This document shows, in pieces, positions 62,292 to 64,000 of a stretch of DNA of 64,000 nt; within the stretch, counting starts at the first letter, position 1, and each line of letters starts with the position of its first letter. Both the position numbers and the translations under genes were made by a program. Origin of the DNA: a bacterium (GTDB lineage Bacteria; Bdellovibrionota_C; UBA2361; RFPC01); the NCBI GenBank assembly GCA_030431715.1, contig JAUIIO010000019.1:1-64000 (forward strand), written 5' to 3'. The notes beneath the pieces are model-generated. The model did no database searches. It saw only the letters and a program-made list of their open reading frames with translations, and was not told the DNA's origin.

Positions 62292-63266
62292 ATGGTTGAG
62301 AATTTTAAGCTAAATCTCCGTAATCAGCTCAATCAAGATTATGGACTACACAGGTATGGCTGGAAGTTTGCTCTTAGCGGCTTCTTCAAAATGAATAGTA
62401 ATCCTGATGGAACCTTGCTTGATTCGTTTATAGAGCGCACATTTGCATGGGAACGAGATAAAACAGTTTACGAAAAAGATTGGATTGGATTCATACATAA
62501 TGCTCCCAACGCTCCCTCATGGTACGATCCACCATCGCGCAATCAAAATATCATTAAAAGCGTAGAATTTAAGTCAAGCCTGAGACATTGTAGAGGCTTA
62601 TTCACATTGTCAAAATATCACCGAGATAAGTTATTGACGATGCAAGGCCTCCCAAAAGATTTACTCATAGATCACCTTAAGCAACCTGTTAACCTGAACG
62701 TTTCAAGGCAATTTGATTTTTTTCACTTTAAGGATATGCGCGTTAAGAGAATTGTTGAAGTAGGATTCTGGTTACGCAAACGCGCGTCATTTCACAGGCT
62801 CAAGAGTGACCTCTTTAAGAAATTTCGACTGTGTAAGTGTGATGATTCTATTCGTAATATAACAAAAGAGTGCATCCGCCACGAATGTGGTGAAGAGACA
62901 TCCATTTTCTTAGATAGTGATGTACATATATTGAATACGCTTTCAGACGAGGAGTACGACGAACTGATTAGCTCAAGTGTGCTTTTTGCGGACCTTTATG
63001 ACTCTAGTGCAAATAATCTTGTGGTCGAAGCAATAGCCTACAACACTCCGCTTTTGATAAACAACACTGGAGGAGTATCAGAGTATTTGGGGGCGAAGTA
63101 TCCATTTTATTTTTCCGACATCTTCGAGGCATCAAAAAAAGTAAATGACTTAGGCTGCGTGCGAGCTGCGCACGAATATCTTAGAGACGAATGTCCTAAA
63201 GAACACCTCTCACTCTCTCACTTTATTGATGGCTTTCTAGGATCCGAGATTTATCAACAACTTTAG
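62292..63266 (+). CDS. GT1/GT4-type glycosyltransferase-like protein
   Basis: This 324-residue protein has an N-terminal acceptor-type part with 'DWIGFIHNAPNAPSWYDPPS', 'CRGLFTLSKYHRDKLLT' and a C-terminal segment 'LFADLYDSSANNLVVEAIAY', 'NTPLLINNTGGVSEYLGAK'. The last is the donor-binding E-x7-E region of GT-B enzymes. The Rossmann glycine loop is weakly conserved. It is 32 bp after the NodZ-like gene on the same strand, so co-transcription is likely. Confidence 0.7.
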   Translation: MVENFKLNLRNQLNQDYGLHRYGWKFALSGFFKMNSNPDGTLLDSFIERTFAWERDKTVYEKDWIGFIHNAPNAPSWYDPPSRNQNIIKSVEFKSSLRHCRGLFTLSKYHRDKLLTMQGLPKDLLIDHLKQPVNLNVSRQFDFFHFKDMRVKRIVEVGFWLRKRASFHRLKSDLFKKFRLCKCDDSIRNITKECIRHECGEETSIFLDSDVHILNTLSDEEYDELISSSVLFADLYDSSANNLVVEAIAYNTPLLINNTGGVSEYLGAKYPFYFSDIFEASKKVNDLGCVRAAHEYLRDECPKEHLSLSHFIDGFLGSEIYQQL

Positions 63267-63280
63267 TTTATCAATCCGAA

Positions 63281-64000
63281 TTACTCACGGCCTTTGGTTG
63301 CTTCATAGAGAAGTATCGACAAGGCACAGCTCACATTCAAAGAAGAAACCCAACCACGTTGTGGGATTGTTACGATAGTATCACATAGCTCCTTGTAGGA
63401 ACTGCTCATTCCTGAAGTCTCATTCCCAGCGATTAGCAATGTCGGCTTACTGGTATCTATATCTTTTGCCTCTATATCGGCTTGCGCACTACTACCTATA
63501 ATTTGCATTGTAGTATACTTCTCCTTCATGCTTTCGATCCAACGCAGAAGCGTGTTTTTATTTTGAACACGAATAGTATTTTGAGCAAACAAAGATCCCA
63601 TGCTGCCCCTGACCGCATGAGGATGATAGATGTCCGCAGAATGACCGGTAACGATAATACCATCTACGCCAAAAGCATCACAGGAACGGATTGAAGATCC
63701 AAGATTTCCCGGACTATTCGGTCGATCAAAAAGGACAACGAGCATATTTTCGTGATCTTTAATTCTAGAGAAATCATCCGGGGGCATATAGGCTACAGCA
63801 ATAAGTTCAGAAGTCTCTTCCTTCTCACTTAACTTTTCCATTAAATGTGGTGCGACTATAAAATGATTCTCGGCAGGAGCAGTAGAAAGAACATTCTGTG
63901 CCCAATCTGAAAGTTTTCGCTTAGACGAATAATAGAACCCATATATTTGCCATTTGTGGAGTATCAAACTCTCTATTAGTCGAACTCCCTCTACATAGAA
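63281..64000 (-). CDS. SpoU/TrmH-family RNA methyltransferase, 5' partial
   Basis: The frame is still open at 64000: upstream of a TTG at 63967 the codons read 'FYVEGVRLIESL', the usual N-terminal motif of TrmH/SpoU substrate-binding domains. The true start therefore lies outside the window. The SPOUT domain shows 'VLFDRPNSPGNLGSSIRSCD', 'LLIAGNETSGMSSSYK' and 'IPQRGWVSSLNVSCALSILL', the three trefoil-knot motifs with the catalytic Asn/Arg region. It probably 2'-O-methylates rRNA or tRNA. It is convergent with the glycosyltransferase gene. Confidence 0.9.
   Translation of the reverse strand, partial: FYVEGVRLIESLILHKWQIYGFYYSSKRKLSDWAQNVLSTAPAENHFIVAPHLMEKLSEKEETSELIAVAYMPPDDFSRIKDHENMLVVLFDRPNSPGNLGSSIRSCDAFGVDGIIVTGHSADIYHPHAVRGSMGSLFAQNTIRVQNKNTLLRWIESMKEKYTTMQIIGSSAQADIEAKDIDTSKPTLLIAGNETSGMSSSYKELCDTIVTIPQRGWVSSLNVSCALSILLYEATKGRE

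Overview
The window comes from a Gram-negative, rod-shaped, probably flagellated bacterium of moderate to low GC. Supporting genes are mreBCD with PBP2 and RodA, a bactofilin, an ADP-heptose activation gene, an LpxH-like phosphoesterase, GspH/I/J/K-like pseudopilins and a flagellin. The set looks deltaproteobacteria-like in the old broad sense, but nothing here fixes the phylum. No rRNA, convincing tRNA, CRISPR array, transposase or phage gene was recognised.

1-24.3 kb is a surface-glycan locus with genes on both strands. It holds two LTA-synthase-type sulfatase-fold membrane proteins, GT4 glycosyltransferases, SAM methyltransferases, a deacetylase plus FemAB/GNAT pair, a Wzx flippase, an ASST-like protein, a WbpB/WbpD/WbpE-like set for a di-N-acetylated sugar acid, an initiating sugar transferase and a WbpM-like dehydratase. 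Inside it is a compact four-gene minus-strand operon (DUF4956, CotH kinase with beta-helix, metallophosphoesterase, VTC-domain polyphosphate polymerase). This operon is the best candidate for an under-described system.

24.3-30.4 kb has a candidate structured RNA, a GT87 protein, an M48 CAAX-type protease, an unusual fused heptose adenylyltransferase/phosphatase, an SDR protein, bactofilin and rplS. 30.5-37.7 kb is the rod-shape operon (small Lys-rich protein, mreB, mreC, mreD, mrdA, rodA, secreted unknown), with a dispersed palindromic repeat between mreB and mreC. 37.8-42.6 kb has a guaB of the Tritrichomonas type, two unknown genes, maf and a yggS homolog.

42.6-45 kb is repeat-rich: 'GTCATTGCGAGG' palindromes, small GC hairpins and a perfect 206-bp direct repeat flanking an LpxH-like gene and a TerB-like gene. 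45-52.5 kb holds a compact orphan flagellin, a membrane glycosyltransferase-like protein, a membrane-anchored MurF-like ligase, a TRIC channel and four dispersed pseudopilin genes. 52.5-64 kb is a second accessory glycan region (GT2, FkbM methyltransferase, inositol-phosphatase family, PhyH, GT4, NodZ-like fucosyltransferase). It also contains a nucleoside phosphorylase/spore-photoproduct-lyase gene pair and two RNA methyltransferases, the last one cut by the window end.
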